A stretch of 64,000 bases of DNA from positions 434,001 through 498,000 of the forward strand of contig JABVXU010000001.1 in NCBI GenBank assembly GCA_013365365.1, given 5' to 3'. The DNA is from Cruorifilaria tuberocauda. Lineage: Eukaryota > Nematoda > Chromadorea > Rhabditida > Onchocercidae. The position numbers were made by a program, and so were the translations under genes. A model generated the notes under the pieces. It was not told the origin of the DNA. It did not search any database and saw nothing but the letters and a program-made list of their open reading frames with translations. Positions 1-14,013 of this stretch are shown one piece after another. The number at the start of each line of letters is the position of its first letter. Within the stretch, counting starts at the first letter, position 1.

Positions 1-1166
1 TTGGCTTTCACACATTAACGATGAAAATGTTCTATTTTTGAAATACGAAGATATGTGCGCCGATTTACGGCAAGCAGTTGCAAAAATTGGCGAATTTTTG
101 GGCGGTAGAGCTTCAAAGCATGTCCAAGACGAAACTATATTAAGTCAAATTGTTGCAAATAGTACGATCAAATCTATGAAAAAGGATCAATGGCGATGGT
201 TTCCAGAAAATAATCTGTAAACTTTCAATTAATTCCTCAATTAAAAATTTTGAGTAATTTTCAAATTCCTGGTAGATTAATATAAGGATTTGATTAAACT
301 TTACGAAAACTTATATTCAAAAATGCTGTTCTTCTTCTTAAATCGCACATATATAACAACGATGGGTTCCGGGCATTCCCGTTTTTGATAAATTACCGTC
401 AGTCTGATAAAAATGAAATGAAGGATTTGCTACAGTTCAACGGCCGTTTTTAAAATTCACGTCACTTTCTCAAAAAAAGAGAAATTCAGTCAAAAGAAGA
501 GTTAAAAGATTGATTATTTAAAATGAAATCGATTGAAAGTAATAAAAAAGTACCATGTGCGATTTGATTGATCACTTCTTTTTGACAATATATTGATGCT
601 GTAAAAGAAGTACAGACTTCTGAGACATTATCTTTTGGCATCAATTAATCAAAATAAGAAAAGTAATTGGTGATTTGTTGTACTATCTAAAAAAGTGAAG
701 CAAGCCTTGCTTCTTTGCTATTAATCGTTCTGCATCTCTTCTTTTACTAACTTAAATTGAATAATTTTTTAGACGACAGAATATTTTTATTCGAAAGGGT
801 GGAAGTGGAGATTGGAGGAATTATTTCACACGTGAACAATCCGATCAGTTAGATGCTATGTATAGAAAATATCTAACCGGAACAATTGCGGAACATTGGT
901 GGAAGGATGAAATGGCATGGGAAAACGTTGAAGAGGATACTGGAATTGAAGCTGATTTATCATCCATATCTATCGTCGAAGAATGCAGCAGTAGCAGTAA
1001 CAGAAGCTCGAGGCGAGATTCCTTGGAGGATTTTCGCGAGGATTCTATCGAACCTACTAATCTGAATTTACTACAGATTGCCATTCAAAAATACATCCCA
1101 TGGCGTGAGCGTCTATCGTCGCAATCATCATCAGGATATAATTCATTATCTTCATCGTTATATTAA
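1..1166 (+). CDS. cytosolic sulfotransferase, 3' part
   Basis: Last two exons of a PAPS-dependent cytosolic sulfotransferase (transfer of sulfate to small hydroxyl or amine substrates); the 5' end lies outside the window. Exons 1-216 and 773-1166, joined in phase 2 (GT at 217, AG at 771-772). The first exon reads in frame from base 2 and carries the family block [21 protein letters not shown]; the second carries the PAPS-binding end [10 protein letters not shown](R)NYFT at about 788-835, then the helix [17 protein letters not shown]. After that normal family end the protein continues about 65 residues as an acidic, serine-rich tail ([12 protein letters not shown], finally SSLY), which is longer than typical cytosolic sulfotransferases. 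Nematodes have few such genes (ssu-1 in C. elegans), but orthology cannot be settled from this fragment. Family assignment is firm. Confidence 0.9.
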
Positions 1167-1268
1167 AATAGAATTACTGCATAGATGTTTATTCATATTC
1201 TGAATTCTATTTGAAATTTTAATTTTTAAGAGCTTCCCTGTATCTGAATCACTATCGATCATTATTGA

Positions 1269-1274
1269 AATAAA
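1269..1274 (+). terminator. poly(A) signal AATAAA
   Basis: Canonical AATAAA about 100 bases after the sulfotransferase stop codon, the first on this strand at a plausible distance. Confidence 0.5.
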
Positions 1275-2749
1275 AGTTAGTCTCTGCGTATTTTATACAA
1301 ATTATTTACAGCTGACGATGACTCGATGAATCTAATCTTTGCAGTTTTAATTATTGTTTAGATCTTGTAATAATAGTACAATACCTCAGTTGATTCGCCA
1401 TAACACTTTTACACTGTCTTCAAATTAAAGTCCTTTAATTAATTTCAAATCTCATTATTGTGAAATCAATAATTTTTCTGATTGTTTTCTAAAACCTCAT
1501 TATCTTCTTTCATGGATGCTAATATTTGCCATCTCGAATCCAGAACTGAGCTTTGATTTCCCTCTTCACCAAATATTTCTATGTTTAGATATTTGATTAA
1601 GTTGATTTTCGGAAATCTTCAATGAGACAATCAATGTGTTCTGTTCTCTTAACACACATAAAACTAATGCAAATCTGTCAATTGCTGTTTAACAATTTAT
1701 TAAGTCATTTTTATTTCAATTTGAACATAAAAAATTTGTACGTTTAAATAGAATGCCATGTATCAATAATGTATGTATATATTTGTTTAAAAAAGGTCCT
1801 TTTTTCATGTAGTGAAAATTAATAAAATGATTTAATTTAACTAATAATTAATAATAGACACATTCTCCGATTTATAAACTGAAGATCCGATATTTTAGAT
1901 TTTTTTGTAAAAAATTATGAAATCCTCAAATGACGACGAAATCTGGCAATGAAGAATTCGATAAATTCAAAGATATTGTTCCACCAAATTCTCTTATTTT
2001 TTTCCAAAACTGTTTTTCTTTTTGTTAATTAAGAAAAATTGGAGTGGCGAATAAATTTGACATAAATGAGTAATTTAATGAAAGGGATGAAGTTGTAAGC
2101 AAGTTCTATATAATTTCCTCCAGCTAATATTTCCAAACAAGCATTTTGCTTTAAAATACAATGATTCTTTATCATTTCAGATCTTTTTTCGACCTGTAAT
2201 ACAGGTACTAATTTGTAGTTCAGCTTTAAAAACCAATTTGTTGAAAAAGTCTAAAGGTATCAGTTGAATCAAAAAGCATTCCATTGAGAAAAAATATAGC
2301 TTTAGTGTTACACGCAATTACAATTTATAAATTGAAGTTTTGATAATCTTCCATTCTTTCAATTTAATTTTTTGTCGAAAAAATTCATTCTTGGATTTTA
2401 AAATACCTATTTCAAATCTTGTGGAGCAAAATTATCAGTTAGCTTTATCGAAGATAGATAAGGAACATACAAAAATGCTTACAAAGTGTTGCATACATTT
2501 TTATGTCAGAAAGCAAATTGAAAAGGAATGGAATGATTCTTTCGAAAAAAAGCTAAACTAAGTCTTTTCTTTTACTGCTATTTTATATTAATATATCTTT
2601 AGTTTAGCGATTTTGCATCTCTATTGTTAGATTTATCAGATTCCAAACAAATTTTAATGAAAAATTCAAAAAATACGCATTTCTTAAGCAATGATCGTTA
2701 ATATCTTTTTATACCAATAAATTAAAATATTTGCTCGATTGTCCTTTAA

Positions 2750-2926
2750 ATCACTAAAATTCGATTTTTTGTTCATCGAGAGACAGCGAAGGATGGAAAA
2801 ATTTACAAATCGGTATATTTAAAATATGAAATGGTGAAATTCATACATATATTTACGGGAATGACGCCTGAAGATATAATGATCAAATATGATTGTGATG
2901 CTGAAAAAATTGCCGCTAGTATTTAA
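2750..2926 (+). pseudogene. possible sulfotransferase-like exon relic
   Basis: A 58-codon open frame ending in TAA at 2924-2926. Its middle (about 2795-2880) encodes GKIYKSVYLKYEMVKFIHIF followed by TGMTPEDIMI. To me this resembles the N-terminal stretch that precedes the PAPS-binding YPKCGTTW loop in nematode sulfotransferases (an ...FxxxPEDI... block). The loop itself is absent: the frame goes on as KYDCDAEKIAASI and stops. With a sulfotransferase 3' end 1.6 kb upstream on the same strand, a degraded tandem copy is a reasonable guess. The similarity is judged by eye; chance or an unrelated small exon remains possible. Confidence 0.25.
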
Positions 2927-3359
2927 AAAAATGATACAAGCTAACTTGTAGTGAAAGGAAAAGCATTTAGGGAAATTTCAAAAAAGATAAAAATGAGATC
3001 CTTAATCAATTTTTTGATATTTGAAATTAATTCAATAAAAATATTCATTATCCAAAGGATAACTTTAAATGTTTACAGTATTTTTTCTATATCATTATAT
3101 AAAAATTAAGTTATTATGTAAATGAAATCGCTTTTTAATTAACGATTGCTGTAAAAGAGAATGGAGCAATAAGTAACCGAAAGAAGGAAAGGATCTACAG
3201 CTAACTTGAAATAAATGATACGGTTGTATGATATACGCTAATTTTGCTTCAATTAATCAAATGAAACTCTCGTATATATATATATACGTATAACTAGAAT
3301 TTAAAAAAATCAAAGTAAGGTAAATATCACGGTGTTGTATCATCATTAGTTTACAGTAG

Positions 3360-3720
3360 GCCAGCTAGTTTCTGAGACGAGCGGTAATGTGAAGGTTAAA
3401 AAGCAATCACACCGGTTTTGCCGTATTTTATCAAATCAATCAACGTTTTGCCAAATGCAATTTTTTCCTCTCACCTATACCCGAAAAATCCTGAGCCTAT
3501 ACTTCCACGCAAACTCCTCCTTTATTGCCATCCGTCATTTATTATGTGCTGAAACAATTGAGAATCATCACAACCCTGCATGATAGCATGTTAATGCTGG
3601 GTTTACGACGTTCAATGTCGAAGGGAACACTAATTCTTGAAGTGATTCGAACTTTTACGCATTACACTTTTTATCAATCAACAGAGGCTTTTAGAAAATT
3701 AAGAAAATCAATTTGATGAA
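3360..3720. other. GC-richer non-coding block, unexplained
   Basis: This stretch is visibly less AT-rich than the surrounding intergenic DNA. It holds two overlapping open frames (3389-3583 and 3525-3716) whose translations do not look like any family I recognise. It is flanked upstream by a palindromic TA run with ACGT ends at about 3272-3292. It could be a regulatory block, a non-coding transcript or an old element; nothing decides between these. Confidence 0.2.
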
Positions 3721-6700
3721 TAGAAGAGTAAAATTTCTTGTAATAACTTCAAATCACTGAGTTGGAAAAAGTATGAAATCATATAATGGAAATTATGAAA
3801 TGATGAATGACTTGGCTAATTATATGAAATATACTCTATCATTTTATCCATATCAATGCAATTTTGACAATTTTTTCTGGAATATGAAATTAAACAGATG
3901 TAAATTTAAAAAATTGTTTAAATTTTTAGAGTATTAAAAATTGTAAGAAAAAAATTGTCGTTTTAAAAGTGTTCAAACAATCAAAACATTCTTTTTTTTC
4001 TTATCATAGTACATTAGCATTTACTTGAAACGTATATTTCCAAATATCGTACATATAAATTTTAAATAGAGCAATGAGCACAAATAATTTTATTGACATA
4101 ACTGTTTCAATGTTACTTTTACTTTCTATACCACAAGCAAATAATAGACAGCGCTCTCGATCTGATAGTTCAGAAAGAATTATAAATTTCAATATTCACA
4201 AAGCAAATATTGTTGTTTGATATTGACGAAGCAAATAAATACATTGGTAGGACAAGCGAGAGTGAAGCAATCCTCCGCTTCTCAACGTATCATAGAATTT
4301 GAGACATCCATATTTACCCGTAACATTGATATAAACTTCGACTCTTCATTGAAATTTATAACATAAGTTAGAGCATATTACAAAACTGTGTTATTTTAGA
4401 TAATCATACGCATACTTCTTTCACATCTATTACTTTTTCCTTCTACACTCTTAGTAAATATATAACTTATTCATGATATGTCATCTTTGAGTTTGCAAAC
4501 TGGTAAAGCAAAAATAATACATCGCTCTAACGGAAGTAACCACCTATTTTAATTTGTTTATCAAATTGCTAGCAAATGATTTTCACTTTGAATAATTGTG
4601 CGATGATAGAATTTTGCAAATAATCACGTTAACTATAAGCCATTCAATTTTAAATAGAAATTAGGAAGTTTCATTCTAGTTTTGAGCTAAAATTTATTAT
4701 TGTTTGTTCACTGTCTTAATCAAGTAAAAGTTAAAGAAAATAATAATAACAAAAAAGTTTTATTCTTCTTATTCTTGAAACCAGTAATATACTTTTTATT
4801 TTACTTCGCTCCTTTTATTTTCCAAAGTTTTTTGATTCAAAATTATTTCATTAAACTGAAATTAGTTGTTGTAAAGGAAATGAAAAATGATAAACACATA
4901 TTCATAAACTCGTGAATGAAACTTTCAAAAAAACAAAGAGGTGAAAATTCTTTTTGTCAGAAAAAAGTGATTTTTTAAATGATGTTGTAATATAAACTGG
5001 ACAGGTAGCAAAATAAATTTGTTACAAACAAAAGGCAGCTTTATTAACAATTAAAGATTTTTCATTGACTCCTTACGATTTACGCAAGCAAACCGCAATC
5101 GTATCCGAAATCAGATTGCACTTATAAATCGTACATTTCATTATTTTCACATTTTTATCTTTTGAAAGTACCATTACCTGAAATTTTTGTGTGCTTAAAC
5201 ATGAGGGAAGAATTATGTACTACTGCAATTTTAATTGGATGACTTATAAGTTAAAATTAATTCCTTGAAATTTAGTCCATCCTTAACTTCCATAAAATCT
5301 AAAGATTAAACTGCTCTATCACTGTCATCAACTGCAAGCGCAATATTATCATTATATTACCACCATCTCAATGATGTTACTTCGATTGTGCTATATTTTG
5401 CATATCAGCTACCTGTTCTATCTGTTATCCACCGTTTAATTATCGATTTGAATTCGAAGCAATTTTTTGACTGATAAGCAAGAAATTGGAAACATTGCTT
5501 TTGAACTTACGCCGATTGTGTTAGTGATTATCAGAAAACACTTCAAGTATTTCCTGAAGTTTTTTTAATTATCATGAAATCTTTCTATATCAAAGTTGTG
5601 ATCATGAGAAATGGAAAACGATTATAAAAATAAAATTAGCCTAATGAAGCTCTCTATATTTCAGGTGGCGTCTGTTTCAGTGTCCTATCTTAACACTTCA
5701 AAATGATCTCGTTTTTCTTGAAAACTGATTGAATTTACTATAAATAATTGTAATTGACAGAAATTTGCATTCAGTGTTTCAGGCAAGCTATTTCTCTATC
5801 ATTATTCTCTTTAGGAAAAATCGTAGTCCCCACTGATTGAGTCTTCCACTCACCTGTTTTCCATGTGCCAATCGATCAGGTATTTACCTTCTATAATGTC
5901 TACAAATTTATTTATAGTCTTCTAAACGAGTAAATTGGCAAACAAGAATATTTATATTTCAGGGTCAAAGTTTTCATCTGTATCTCAGGCTTAAAATAAT
6001 AAGATCTGAAGATGAAAATGAACGAAAATTTGCGAACATTTGGTTTGATCATTCTAAAAAATGTTGAATTTTTTTCTCTTCTACTAATCTAGATTTTCTT
6101 CCATTTTTTATTTTCTGCAATATTATCTTTTTTTGGCCAAATGCGAAGTTTACTCATTCTTCATTTTACATATCAACTATCTGATAAATGATAATGCATT
6201 TTCGACATGATACATGCATATAGACGGGATTAATTAAAGTACAAATTAATACATTGTCATAATTACCTTTTTATTTCTAATTTATCATCGAATTAATTCA
6301 TGAATTTATAGTTGCTGGGTTCATTAATAAGCTACTATTCGATAACATTATTACTTCATGATTCATTTCAGTCAATTATACTAATATATTGTTCAGCGCG
6401 GTTATGTTTGATTTTTTTATGTTTGGAATATTCTGTTGATCTTCAGCTATCCTGCAATTATGCTTAAATTAGGTTGTGCCATTATTTTGTATTATTCTTA
6501 TTAATAAAAATATCAGCCAAGTAATTTGCAATACAAATTTTATTCTTAATTTAACTGAACAAAAAACTTCCAGAACTTGGTTCAATAATTCATTGCCTAG
6601 TATCAGTGATATTTTAAACCGTAATGATTATATACAGTGGGAGTAGTATTTCTTGAGAAATATGATGATGATGTAAACTTTACAATCTCTTCATCTTTAG

Positions 6701-9700
6701 TAGTGAGAAATTGCATTGAAATTGAAAATAGCGTCACTTACATTTTAGTATTTCAATTTTATTTCATAGATTTTATTCTTAAGAACTGCTCATTACTCTA
6801 AGTTATATTATTGAATTGCTTCTTGTTTGAATTATTTATTATGTATATTCATGCATTATTTATTAAGTAACTAGTAATTACGGCAACCAAACTTTCCCAG
6901 GACAAAGAAATGTGATGTGATCAAACAAGTAATTCATTACACGGAAGTTCAGATTACGCAGCTGAAAGTCTTCAAATAAATTCAACAGTTGCTCAAGGAG
7001 TGATAATATCATGGAAAGCGAAATAATAGATTATTATGAAAATATTTTGAACTATTATTTATGTGCAAAAATGTTGATAAAGATTTTAATGACTAAGAGA
7101 ACATGATATTAAAGTTTTGGGTTATATTGGAAGGAAACTATTTATTACAGAAAAGTTTTTGAGAGTAAAATTCCAGAAGGAATTTTCAAAAAGTATTACT
7201 TGAACGGATTTTTTCGGATAAATTTTAAATTTGAAGTCAATATGTAGGATCTTTGTTAGATATTCGATTTTCTGAAATTATACGCTAACAATTTAAGTGG
7301 TCAGGATGAATGAAATTATTGAAATTCTCGAATTTCCTCAATTTTTCTGATCAATAACAAAATGAATACTCTAGCTTGTTTAATCTGAAAATTGCTGGTT
7401 ATCAATAATTGAGATGAATGAGGGAAATATTTTTTGATTGTCAACTAAAAATACAAATGAATGTCATAGTTTGCCTATTAATTGATAGTGAAAGGAAAAA
7501 AGATCCGAAGAAGAAAGAAGAAATTGAATGAGAAAAGCTTTAATGAAGCTGATAAGGCTACCTTGGCTCTATTCAATTATCGCTGCGACGCTACCGCACA
7601 CGCACCTCATCCCTATGGTTACCGAATCCGCCGTGCAACTCAAACACTTCATTCCATATTATTTGTTGTGCCGAATGGAAAAATTCCACCTCACTTCTTA
7701 TAATTATATTCTTACTCTTTTTATATCACTAAATATCATTTCAAAACTTCTACAATCACCAAATTTGTTTTTCTCAAATAAGAGGAAGCGAATAGAATAA
7801 TTCAATTTAATATACTACTAATTTTTTGAGCGGCAAAGGAAAAAAGATATTATCTCGGGTATTCCGAATAAATCTTCGGCATTGCGAAACTGATTTCTTG
7901 ATTTATAATAGAAATAGCTAATTAATTGACATTTTGAAAATTAAGCTATTAATAGACAAAAACGGAGAAATGTGAGGATGTTTTTCTGCTGGATCATTCT
8001 CCTTCTATAAACTCTTTCCCAATTTTAAATATAAGCATTTATATCTTCTTAGGCAAGACTACTAATGAGAAGAATTTACAGATTTCCTCTTCGATTAACT
8101 AATAAAACTTACTTTAGTTCTATAAGATTCTAAATCAAAAGCATTGAAATAGTTTGCTTTTTGATTGCAAATTTAAGAGAATTTGACAAAAATGCGACTG
8201 CCTGTGCTAAGAATTCAATTATTTAAATAAACTTATCATCTTCAACTTATTCAATAATGCTAATATTTGTAGTAATATCAGTGCAAATTTGGTGAAAGAA
8301 GAAATTGTCAGTGTTTTCAGGAAATCGATTTTTTTTTTTTTAAATAATTATATTCACTTTTAATTCGCTAACGTTTTTTAGAATTCCTGATCAGTTTGCA
8401 TTGAAATTTCATGAATTCTTTCCGTAAAAAATATTTCGAAATGGAATAAATGAGATTAAACAGATTTCTGTGATAATTTCGTTTGTTATCATTTCATAGA
8501 TCACAACAGATTACAATCACAACACAAAGAATCTTTAAGGGTTTTGCTGTAATTTCGAGAAAGATTTTTTGCTGCAATTCTTTCTTTTAAATGATATTTG
8601 CTGGAAACTGAGAATCCGGCTTATTCATATCCATGGACAACAAATGATAAGTCATGAATGAAGCTTTGATCAATCTGAAATTTTAAACATTTAATAAATG
8701 AAAGATTTGGGAGTCATATCTTCGGGAACTTCATTTTATCAGCTGAAAATTGAATGCGAATAAAATCAGTAATACGTATTCTCTTTAATCGTTATGGTTT
8801 ATTTTTGATTATTCTCGAAATTCAGTCACTTTGCTTCAATTTTTCCAAAAATTGCTAGCTACTCATCGATCTGTTAATTTGTTCTGCATTACCGTTAAAA
8901 TGTTTTTAACTATTATAATTCTCCTATCACCTCATTCGTTTGTTTAGCTTATCTTCCTAATTCACTTCAAACGTACGTTTCTATTTTCTCGTTAATTAGT
9001 TTGGCGGAACTTTGTCCAGTGATTTATAGAGTGATCGATCAAAATCAAAACTGCTTTCAGTATTCATTCAATTTCAATATTCATTATACCTTAAATTAGT
9101 GACAGTAATTTGCTTTTCCATGAAGTAGACGATTTTTAGAGCGGAGTATTAAATTAAGTGAAATCAAATGTCACTAAACACTAAACAAAAATAATAAAAA
9201 GTTCTTTTTCATTTACTGAATATTTTCATTCCATTTTCAAATTTAATTCCTAATATAAATTTTGCGTTTAAGATTTATCGGATTTGTTAATTTCCATTAA
9301 CTCTCTCTCCAATTTTTCACTTTTCTGTCTGCTTGTCAAAAAAATAGTGGAAATAGGCCACATTTGGTTAAATTTAGTTGCAATTTGTAGGAAGCAAAAT
9401 CTAAAGAACGCATTTTTCTACTTTCTCATATGCCTATTTCAGCAGATTAAACGTTTATTTATTTCCCACTTCTAAAAAATTTTTTCCAGTAAAATATCCC
9501 TTTCATTTGATCACTCGAATCACTTTCCTTCATACAATTCTTATTTTCAGATATAGCATTCCTGTCAAGTATTTAAAATGAAAAAATTAATGAACTGATG
9601 AAATTTCAGGTTTTATGAATTGTGTCAAAAGCTTATGTAAGTGGAGTCCGAAGTGTAAGAGTTAATTATTTATTAAAAGGGGCCTTTCTAATCTGGCTAG

Positions 9701-9729
9701 GACATAACTTTGTACATAAATGCGAAACA

Positions 9730-12700
9730 ATGGGTTCTTGTCAGAGCCAAGAAGCTCAGGAGCAGCTTGCCCGAAATAAGGCCATCGAAAAGCAACTTAA
9801 TCAGGATAAACGTACCGGTTCCTCAATTGTCAAATTGTTACTACTCGGTTCCTTTTCTTTCCTTTTTTCCTTTCATTTTCATTGAAATTTAATTATCCTT
9901 ATTTTTATCAACCTTTAATTTAATAGCTTAAGTTTATTGTTTCACTTTCCATTTTATCATTTAATACAGAAAATTTTCGTTAAATAAAACTTATTGAATA
10001 AAAATTTCATAACGATATTGAACAGATTGCTTGTACAGTATGAAATTTAATTAATTATAATACAGTTCACTTATGAGTAAAGCGAAATGAAATTGTATCT
10101 TTTATAATTGACGGATAATTACGTAGACTGAAAAACTGTCACAAGATCATTTTTAGAGAGTAATGATTAGAGAAGAATTTGAACTTTCACGGATAATTAA
10201 TGATCCCAAATTGCCATTAATGAACTCAAACTTCTCTCTTAAATCTTTTACTGTTAGTTTTTGATAAGCCATTTAAAGTAAATGGATACATCAATAAAAC
10301 ACGTGGCACGTTGAGTTGTTGAATTCAGTGATAATATGATATCAAACATTCAATGTGTCAGCAATTTTTCGCATTCTTTATTAGATGAAAAATTCAATTG
10401 AATATACTAATTTTGTTTAATATTTTATTATTTAATCATCATTCAGGAGCCGGTGAATGCGGTAAATCAACCGTACTAAAACAAATGCAGTATGTCTTGA
10501 TATTTTCGTATTTTTTAAGCTATTTACTTAAAATTTGTTTTCTTTTGGCTTAAAATTTTCTTTTATGAATAAATTAAATATTTATAAGTTATATACAAAA
10601 TAGTATGGTTAAAATGTATTATTTCCGGAAATTTTTAGAATCCTTCACAGTAACGGTTTTACGGAAGATGAAATCAATGAGCGTAAGGCAGTGGTTTACA
10701 ACAATACGGTAACGTCAATGTACGCCATACTAAAAGCAATGGATAACATCGTTCACATTCCGCTTGAGGACCCTTCTAAAGCGGTATTGTTGAGATTTGT
10801 GATAATTAGTCAAGTAAAGATAGCAAGTTAAAGGAATGTTTTGATAGTTGGTAGAGTAAACTCTTTAAGAAAGCGAATTTAATGCATCTTATAAGCTATA
10901 ATTCTACCAAATGATTAGAGAGAATTAATGAAGTTTTGAATGTTCAATTTCTTTAATTCAGTATTGGACTAATGAATTAATTGGAAAACTCAATATCAAA
11001 ACTATACAAATCATTTGATCATAGCAAAAAAAATTACAGCATGAAAAAGAGATAGTCTATCGAGTTGTGGAAGCTGGTGATGAATCTGAACCATTCACTG
11101 ATGAACTTGCTAAAGCCCTCGTTTCACTATGGAATGATAAAAATGTTCAAAAAGCTGCCGACATGCGAAGCGAATATCAGCTCAACGATTCTGCAAAATA
11201 GTAGAATAATTGATGCTACTTTGAATTTTGTAGTATTTTTGAGCAATTGTGAGCATGATAAGTTGGAAAATTGAAATGGGGAAAGCTTAATTCCTATTCT
11301 TCTATATTTATTTAATAGATTTATCTCCTGCATATATATATTATATCTTGAATCGTTATTTGTAAATCGCGATCATTTAGGTCAAGAATCATTAAATTTT
11401 TTAATTTCAGTTGGTTAGTTAATAACTAAATTAAAAGCATTTTATGAATTCATTTGCAATTGAGTTTGATCTGTTTCAGTTTCTTGAATTCAGTGATGAG
11501 AATACATGAACCCGGTTATCGGCCTACCGAACAAGATATCCTGTTTAGTCGAGTAGCAACAACTGGTGTAGTGGAAGTTAAATTCAAAATAAAAGAACTC
11601 GATTTCAGGTGTTTTTCGTTAAAAACTCGTCAGTCTGGATAGACTCTCTCTCACTTTTGTTTTCCTGATCATGGCATTCCTCACTTTCAAGAACATCAAC
11701 TTGATATTTGATATAATTTCTAGCATTGAAATAAAGGTGAATTCAAAAAAGAGAAGTTTTTCATGACAGAGTATTCGATGTTGGTGGACAGAGATCAGAA
11801 CGCCGCAAGTGGATCCATTGCTTTGATAACGTAGAATCGATTATTTTTATCACTGCTGTTAGCGAATATGATCAAGTGCTATTCGAAGATGAAACTACGG
11901 TAAGCTCCACTATGAATTTCAGTTTCCTTTTTGCAAACTATTATTATGGGAAGAATTTTTATAATGCAAAATATTTTAAAACTGATGCTACCAATATTTA
12001 TATTTAATAAGACGTCAAAAACATTCATTATAATTCTAGGTAAACCTCTCATTAGCCAAACTAGTTAAAGAACTTTGAAATTGAATTGCTGTAAGTAAGT
12101 GCTATCATTTCCCCTGAATGATGATCCCATCAATTTTGTAATTAAATTTTGGCTTAATTGGTAATAAATGTCGTAGAATCGTATGATCGAATCGATGCAG
12201 TTATTTTCATCAATTTGCAATAGCACATGGTTCCTTTCGACAGCAATAATTTTATTTTTGAATAAAAAAGATCTATTTGCCGAAAAAATTCAACGTGTCA
12301 ATATCACAACTGCCTTCCCGGATTATGAAGGTCAGCTTTTTTATGCTTAATTCTATGAGATTAAGAATTGAAAAACAAGAAAAAGGGAACTACTGAATTT
12401 ATAGTTCTGCTTCACAACATAAAAGGCTTTCTTTTATAATAAGAATTCTATAACTCCGTGTTTTAACTAGTCAACCGTTAGGAGTTCCTTTGCATTTGTG
12501 TTTTTGGATGATAAAGCTAGAAGAATGAAGCTCAATTTTTTTAGCTAAATCTCTTATAACTACGAAGCCTAAGTTAATATCTTTAGCTATCACTGTAAAA
12601 CTTTAGTGATTAAAACAATGCAAATAGTTTATAAACTGATTTTTCCAGTCTGCGTAACATAATAAGCATCTCTGTTCTAAAGCAGTCTTCTTTTGATCTG

Positions 12701-13950
12701 ATTCATAATAGCTATGCTGCAATCAATCAAACTAAGAATCTAAGCTAAAACTTGACAGTTCCACACAAATCTCCTACTGCGACCTTATTCAATTTATAAA
12801 ATTTAATTAAAATGGGATAATCCTTACTCATTATTCAGCTGCATTGTATGAAATTTTGTTTACTAAATTATTTCGAGAAAGACAACATTCTATTTTCTTC
12901 CCACATAGCGAATAAAATCTTATCGGTCCAACATTTTCTAAAATAAAAATTTCTTACCGCGAAGATTTTCTCATATATTTCTTGAATTTGAAAAACACTT
13001 TTAAATTTATAGCAAAATAAAATTTGACAACCTCATAAAACAAACACTTCTCTAGAATGTTAAAGGATGTGTCTCTGGAATGTTCAAATTTTTATTTATT
13101 TGCACGAAAAATCCGATTTATCAAAGTTAGTTATAGAAAAAGAAATTTTTTGAATATACCAATCGTTTTGAATATAACAAGGTAAATGCGCTACCACAAC
13201 TTAATAATCCCGCGCTATCTCGTTAATAATCATAATGGTTATAACGATAACACAACAATATCAAAAGTTGAAATTTGAAGATACAAGTGAAACAGCGAGC
13301 ATTTGGGCAACCACTTTAATTTGTACTTTTCCTTAGGACAGGAATATTGAGTACATTTGAGATAAAGTATAACAGTAAATATCAATAAAACTACCTCCCC
13401 TTTTCCTTTCTTTCCTTTATTCTTTTGCATTATTTTCATCCACATGGAACAGATCTCCAAACTCGTACTCCGAAATCTTTTGACTCAAAAAAAATAACCT
13501 TTCCCTGAAATATACGCTTGCTGCTACTTATAACCATCAAATGTATACTTATTAGTAATAGCAAATATATATTCCATCCAAACTCTTTCAGCATAAGTTC
13601 TTACAGATGAAATTTCAAAACTTGAGTTCAAAACACCACCAGCTATTCTCAAAGTGTTTCTTCGAAAAGCAAACTGATTCAAATTTCGGCAACAAATCTA
13701 AACTTGAGAAGAAAACTGAAAAGCGAACAAGAATAATATGAAGCAAATCATATTTTTAGGTGGTCAGAATTACGAGGAAGCAATGAGTTTTATAAAAATG
13801 AAATTCAGCGAACTGAACTTGAATCCGGATAAAAAGACAATTTATATGCACGAGACGTGTGCAACAGATACCAATCAGGTACAGTTGGTTATAACGAGTG
13901 TCATTGATACAATTATACAGAAAAATCTGCAAAAAGCTGGTATGATGTGA
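9730..13950 (+). CDS. odr-3: G-protein alpha subunit, ODR-3 orthologue
   Basis: Heterotrimeric G-protein alpha subunit of the nematode chemosensory class; ODR-3 couples odorant and osmotic receptors in ciliated sensory neurons. Exons 9730-9847, 10447-10489, 10639-10783, 11040-11200, 11480-11608, 11770-11899, 12177-12330 and 13760-13950 give 1071 nt, 356 residues. Seen: MGSC N-terminus (myristoylation at G2, palmitoylation at C4), P-loop GAGECGKST at 40-48, switch I with R180 and T183, DVGGQ with catalytic Q206, NKKD at 271-274, and TCAT near the end. The C-terminus is NLQKAGMM, which matches my memory of C. elegans ODR-3; there is no Cys at -4, so no pertussis-toxin site. The start is fixed by the MG motif; an acceptor at about 9610 opens a 5' UTR exon. 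The last intron (12331-13759, 1.4 kb) holds nothing recognisable. Confidence 0.95.
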
Positions 13951-14013
13951 TAAAAGACTACTGAACACTGATTTACTCCAATTTTCTTTAGCATTGCGAT
14001 GATATCTTTTGCA

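Larger units (their letters stand above)
1275..9609. other. long AT-rich intergenic region
   Basis: About 8.3 kb between the sulfotransferase and odr-3 with no convincing multi-exon gene on either strand. Open frames are short, with low-complexity F/I/N/K-rich translations, as expected by chance in AT-rich DNA. Two places look less random and are listed separately (2750-2926 and 3360-3720). A third block at 7560-7700 is richer in G and C than its surroundings and unexplained. Since odr-3 orthologues are expressed in specific sensory neurons, distal control elements could lie here, but none was recognised. Confidence 0.5.

Noticed and set aside
2340..2561. 73-codon open frame with a helical-looking, K/E-rich translation.
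   Set aside because: No recognisable family, no clear partner exons, and such frames are expected in AT-rich DNA. Kept out of the gene list, though a small exon cannot be excluded.
7482..7800. Two overlapping open frames in a locally GC-richer stretch.
   Set aside because: Both translations lack family features, and there is no splice-consistent continuation.
9622..9729. In-frame upstream extension of odr-3 (SKAYVSGVRSV...).
   Set aside because: G-alpha proteins need the MGxxC N-terminus for lipid attachment; the extension is 5' UTR after an acceptor at about 9610.
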